NCBI RefSeq assembly: GCF_018119405.1
Contig: NZ_JAGPWC010000014.1
Span: forward strand, 27,408 to 91,407
Direction: 5' to 3'
Source of the DNA: Massilia sp. ST3
GTDB taxonomy: Bacteria > Pseudomonadota > Gammaproteobacteria > Burkholderiales > Burkholderiaceae_D
DNA: 64,000 nucleotides
Position 1 is the first letter of the stretch. The number at the start of each line of letters is the position of its first letter. The position numbers and the translations under genes are program-made. The notes under the pieces were generated by a model that was not told the DNA's origin, did not search any database, and worked only from the letters and a program-made list of their open reading frames with translations. Of this stretch, positions 60,988-64,000 are shown piece after piece.

Positions 60988-63048
60988 ATGTTCGCTGCCC
61001 TGCACCGCGCATTCGCGCGTCCCCGAAGCTTCGCGCTGGCTGCGGCGCTGTGCGCCGCGTCGGCGCTTGCCGGCGCCGCCGACGGCACGCCGCTGGGCGA
61101 GCGCCTGGCCGACATTCGTGAAGTCAACCGCTTCGTCCCCGAGCGCGCCTTGCCGATGCTGCAGGCGATCGAGGCCGAAGGCCGCGCCGCGCCGCTGGCC
61201 GAGCGCGCCGAATTCCTGAACCAGCTCGCCTCCGCCCAATACGTGCTGGGCCACAACGAGGCCGCGCTGGCCACCACCAACGAGCTGATCGCGCTCGGCC
61301 GCGCCCAGAAGGACACCGTGGCCCTGGCCAAGGGCCTGCTGCGCATGGGGTATATCGAGTCGGGCGAGCACCGCCTGGCCGAATCGCACCGCCTGATCCG
61401 CGAAGCGGAGCAGCTGGCCAAGACCACCAAGGACTTCGACCTGCGCCTGCGCACCATCATCTCCTCGGGCGAGACCTATGGCGAGGAAGGCAACCTGCCG
61501 ACCGCGCTCGACCGCCTGCAGACGGCGGCGGCGCTGGCGCGCCAGGGCGGCGACCCGGTGCAGATCGTGATGGCGCTGAATTCGCTCGCCAGCCTCTATG
61601 GCATGCTGCGCGATCCGGAAGCGGGCCTGAAGGTGCTGGAAGAAGCCACCGCGGCGGCGCTGAAGACGAATTCCCCTGGCCGCATGGCCACGCTCAAGGA
61701 CACGGAATACGGCCTGGCGATCGAGGCTCGCCAATACCAGCGCGCGCTCAAGGCGCTGCAGGAGGCGATCGCGCTCGAACGCAAGATCGGCGCCCACTCG
61801 ATGGTCGCCTATTCGCTGGTGAACCTGTCGGACTGCTACCTGAAGCTGCACGACTACCGTAACGCGGCCAACTACGCCGAGCAGACCATCGAGGCGGCGC
61901 GCAAGCTGAACGACCGCGGCCTGGAGATCACGGCGCGCCTGAACCTGGGCCAGGCCTACATGGCCCTGGGCCGCCTGCTCGAGGGCAAGCGCCACATCGA
62001 GGCCGGACTGGCAGGCTACGAAGACCTGGGCGACAAGCCGGAACTGCAGGTGGTGCTGGTCGAATACGGCGCGGCGCTGGAACGCGCCGGCGACCTGGCG
62101 GGCGCGCTGCACGCCTACCACCGCGAGCGCAAGATCTCGAACGAGCTGTTCGAGAAGCGCCGCCAGCAGGCCGTGATCGACCTGCAGGAAAAGTACGAAG
62201 CCGACAAGAAGCAGCGCCAGATCGAGCTGCTGCGCAGCGAAAACCAGACCAAGTCGGCGGAACTCGACAACCGCCGCCTGCAGCAGCGCGTCTGGTGGCT
62301 GCTGGCCGTGGTGTTCGCGCTGGCCTCGGCCGTGGTCGGCCTGCTGTACCGCAAGGTGCGGCACGCCAATGCGGCGCTGCACGAAAAGAACCGCGAACTC
62401 AAGCAGCAAAGCGTGCGCGATCCGCTGACCGCCCTGTACAACCGCCGCCACTTCCTGGAATTCATGCGCGGCCTGCCGGGCGGCCCGGGCGACCTGGGCG
62501 AGGAGCAGACCGGCGCGCTGTTCCTGCTCGACGTCGACCACTTCAAGCACATCAACGACAGCCACGGCCATGCGGCCGGCGACGCGGTGCTGGGCGCGAT
62601 CGCGGCCGGCCTGCGCGAGATCCTGCGCGAGACCGACATGATCGTGCGCTGGGGCGGCGAGGAATTCCTGGCCTACCTGCCGATCATCCCGCGCGGCGGC
62701 CTGGACGAGGTGGCGCAACGCATCCTCAACGGCATTGCCTCGATCCGCGTGCCCTACGGCGACGGCGAGCTGGCGGTGAACGTCTCGATCGGCTATGCGC
62801 CCTACCCGATCATGGTCGGCGGCCAGGTGCTGCCCTGGGAGCGGGCGGTGAACCTGGTGGACATGGCGCTGTACCTGGCCAAGTCGCATGGCCGCAACCG
62901 CGCCTACGGCGTGCGCGGCTTCGCCGATCCGGAAAAGGCCTGCATCGACGAGATCGAGCAGAACCTCGAGCGCGCCTGGCGCGCCGGACAGGTCGATCTG
63001 TCGGTGGTGCTGGGGGAGTGGAAGGAATTGCGGATCGCCAGCGCGTGA
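60988..63048 (+). CDS. TPR-GGDEF diguanylate cyclase, membrane-bound
   Basis: 686 residues. Signal-like N-terminus (FALAAALCAASALAGAADG). About 8-9 TPR-like helical repeats (about 40-390) lie in the periplasm. A coiled coil (KYEADKKQRQIELLRSENQT) and one transmembrane helix near 430 (WWLLAVVFALASAVVGLLY) precede the GGDEF domain with an intact RWGGEEF active site. The product-inhibition I-site RxxD is present as RETD, five residues before it. It should make c-di-GMP. A TATAAT at 60932-60937 and an inverted repeat GAGAAAT/ATTTCTC at about 60899-60917 lie upstream. The periplasmic TPR part would sense a protein or envelope signal. Confidence 0.93.
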   Translation: MFAALHRAFARPRSFALAAALCAASALAGAADGTPLGERLADIREVNRFVPERALPMLQAIEAEGRAAPLAERAEFLNQLASAQYVLGHNEAALATTNELIALGRAQKDTVALAKGLLRMGYIESGEHRLAESHRLIREAEQLAKTTKDFDLRLRTIISSGETYGEEGNLPTALDRLQTAAALARQGGDPVQIVMALNSLASLYGMLRDPEAGLKVLEEATAAALKTNSPGRMATLKDTEYGLAIEARQYQRALKALQEAIALERKIGAHSMVAYSLVNLSDCYLKLHDYRNAANYAEQTIEAARKLNDRGLEITARLNLGQAYMALGRLLEGKRHIEAGLAGYEDLGDKPELQVVLVEYGAALERAGDLAGALHAYHRERKISNELFEKRRQQAVIDLQEKYEADKKQRQIELLRSENQTKSAELDNRRLQQRVWWLLAVVFALASAVVGLLYRKVRHANAALHEKNRELKQQSVRDPLTALYNRRHFLEFMRGLPGGPGDLGEEQTGALFLLDVDHFKHINDSHGHAAGDAVLGAIAAGLREILRETDMIVRWGGEEFLAYLPIIPRGGLDEVAQRILNGIASIRVPYGDGELAVNVSIGYAPYPIMVGGQVLPWERAVNLVDMALYLAKSHGRNRAYGVRGFADPEKACIDEIEQNLERAWRAGQVDLSVVLGEWKELRIASA

Positions 63049-63060
63049 TGGGCATGCAAC

Positions 63061-63170
63061 GTAGGGGCGGGGGCTGCGCCGCCGACGCGTTCGACCGGTG
63101 CCTACCGGACCGTACGCGATAACGGAACCGCTACCTATCCCCGCGTGGGCGGGAGACCCGCCCACCCTAC
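63061..63170. repeat. Paired REP-like element, family 1, copy 4 (110 bp)
   Basis: GTAGGGGCGG at the left end, GCGTGGGCGGG-AGA-CCCGCCCACCCTAC as the right unit. Its last bases (CTA at 63167-63169) are the stop codon of the lipoprotein gene on the minus strand. Confidence 0.88.
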
Positions 63171-63466
63171 TTGTCCTGCAGCTTCTCCCCCGCCTTCTCG
63201 ACCTTCTTGCCGATCTGGTCCTTTGCCCGGTCCAGCCCGCGGCTGGCGTCGCGCGTCGCGTCCTCGACCTTTTCGCGCGCTTCCTCGGCCGCGCGGTCGG
63301 CCTTCTCCAGTTCGTCCTGCACCGTATCCGATACCCGCGCGCCGGCCTCGTCCAGCGCCTTGCCGGCCTTCTGCGCCGGACCGATGTCGTCTTCGCCGCG
63401 GCCGCAGCCGGCCAGCGCGGCCGACACAGCCAGCGCCAGCAGCGTGCCCACCATGGTCGTCTTCAT
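63167..63466 (-). CDS. Small putative lipoprotein with helical repeats
   Basis: 99 residues. Lipobox LAGC after MKTTMVGTLLALAVSAA; mature part is charged and helical with heptad-like Lys/Ala/Glu pattern (LEKADRAAEEAREKVEDATR). AGGAGAGGAAC directly precedes the ATG at 63466. The TAG stop is the first triplet of the adjacent REP-like repeat. It resembles small entericidin/late-embryogenesis-like helical lipoproteins but no function can be assigned. Confidence 0.75.
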   Translation of the reverse strand: MKTTMVGTLLALAVSAALAGCGRGEDDIGPAQKAGKALDEAGARVSDTVQDELEKADRAAEEAREKVEDATRDASRGLDRAKDQIGKKVEKAGEKLQDK

Positions 63467-63527
63467 GTTCCTCTCCTCGCAAAAAACCTGAACTCCAGCA
63501 TACACCCGCCGCCGGCGCCGCGCCGGC

Positions 63528-63971
63528 TCAGCGTCCGCCGCGCGCCGGGTCGGCCAGCGGATGCTCGCGCTTGCCCTCGTCGATGCGGCGCTTCAGCGCG
63601 CGGGTCTGCTCGTCCTCGCCCCAGCGCCGCGTGAAAGCGGCCAGCCGCGTGCGCGCCTTGTCGTAGGACGAGGCCTTGAGCAGCTTCTCGACCGCGCCGC
63701 GCGCCTCGAACCAGTCCTCGCGCCGCTGCTCGGCGCGCGTGCAGGCCGCGGCGGCGGCGTTCAGCCCCTTTTGCACCTGGGCCAGCTGTTCGGCCGTCGC
63801 GCGCGTATCGCGCAGCGCGATCAGCTCGTCCTGGGCTTCGCGCGCCTTGCACTCCTTGGCCAGCGCCACCGCCTTGTCCATGCGGCGCTCGATCAGGGCC
63901 TTGGAGGGCTTGGCGACCAGCCAGACCAGCCACAGCACGCCCAGGGCCAGCGCCCACCAGCGCAGGCGCAC
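63528..63971 (-). CDS. Small membrane-anchored protein, unknown, start uncertain
   Basis: 147 residues from GTG at 63971. One N-terminal membrane helix (WWALALGVLWLVWLVAKPSK), then a soluble helical region (EAQDELIALRDTRATAEQLA) with two cysteines (ECK and CTR). No family recognised. The frame remains open to the right edge of the window, so the true start may lie beyond it. A GC-rich hairpin overlaps the putative start. Confidence 0.6.
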   Translation of the reverse strand: MRLRWWALALGVLWLVWLVAKPSKALIERRMDKAVALAKECKAREAQDELIALRDTRATAEQLAQVQKGLNAAAAACTRAEQRREDWFEARGAVEKLLKASSYDKARTRLAAFTRRWGEDEQTRALKRRIDEGKREHPLADPARGGR

Positions 63972-64000
63972 CGGCCGGCGTCCGGACGGCCGGTGCGCCG

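Overview
This window is high-GC proteobacterial DNA, most likely from Oxalobacteraceae of the Massilia/Duganella/Telluria type (Burkholderiales). The placement is inferred from several features together: glucokinase fused to an RpiR/HexR regulator, 6S RNA directly downstream of zapA, a PEP-CTERM protein with a sigma-54 promoter, a phasin, CIRCE-controlled groESL, and a starch-type TonB receptor locus. No tRNA, rRNA, insertion sequence, phage gene or CRISPR array was seen. Gene density is high, and many neighbours overlap by ATGA or TGATG, which points to translational coupling.

Layout. 1-12.7 kb is mostly housekeeping: the end of a cytochrome c gene, a small Trp-rich protein, ilvD with a divergent LysR gene, lgt, a two-gene peptidase-containing export system (HlyD adaptor plus C39 ABC transporter), an EVE-TauE pair, 6S RNA behind zapA and a zapB-like gene, and groESL under a promoter plus CIRCE operator. 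13.4-46.8 kb is a large alpha-glucan (starch/maltodextrin/glycogen) island. It holds two paralogous glk-hexR fusions, an alpha-glucosidase, a POT transporter, a pullulanase, a periplasmic alpha-amylase, phosphoglucomutase, a sugar MFS transporter, an esterase, a TonB receptor followed by a flavin-dependent tryptophan halogenase, a neopullulanase/cyclomaltodextrinase and a large (alpha/alpha)6 glycosidase. Mixed into it are a c-di-GMP phosphodiesterase, a DUF2185 protein, an exported amidohydrolase, a PEP-CTERM protein and a DEAD-box helicase. 46.8-64 kb is mixed: a lipid kinase-like protein, two GNATs and a cytosine-deaminase-like amidohydrolase, a phasin, a heterodimeric ABC exporter, small uncharacterised proteins, a hydrolase with a WYL regulator, an ABC-2 type transporter, a TPR-GGDEF protein and two small envelope proteins.

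How the genes fit together. The TonB receptor would bring maltodextrins into the periplasm, where the exported GH13 enzymes and the six-hairpin enzyme trim them. The MFS transporter would move sugars inward. Cytoplasmic alpha-glucosidase, glucokinase and phosphoglucomutase would feed glycolysis/Entner-Doudoroff and glycogen metabolism. A 15-bp imperfect palindrome (best copies TGTAGTCAAATAACA and TGTAGTACGACTACA) occurs at least nine times in front of the MFS, esterase, TonB and neopullulanase genes. It resembles the HexR-type operator, so the two Glk-HexR fusions are natural candidates for the regulator. This is an inference.

The second notable layer is repeats. There are four copies of a ~110-bp paired-hairpin (REP/BIME-like) element and three copies of a second paired-hairpin family. 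One hairpin ends 5 nt before the pullulanase start codon, one encodes the C-terminus of a membrane protein, and one copy of each family carries an extra palindrome centred on CCAGTGG.
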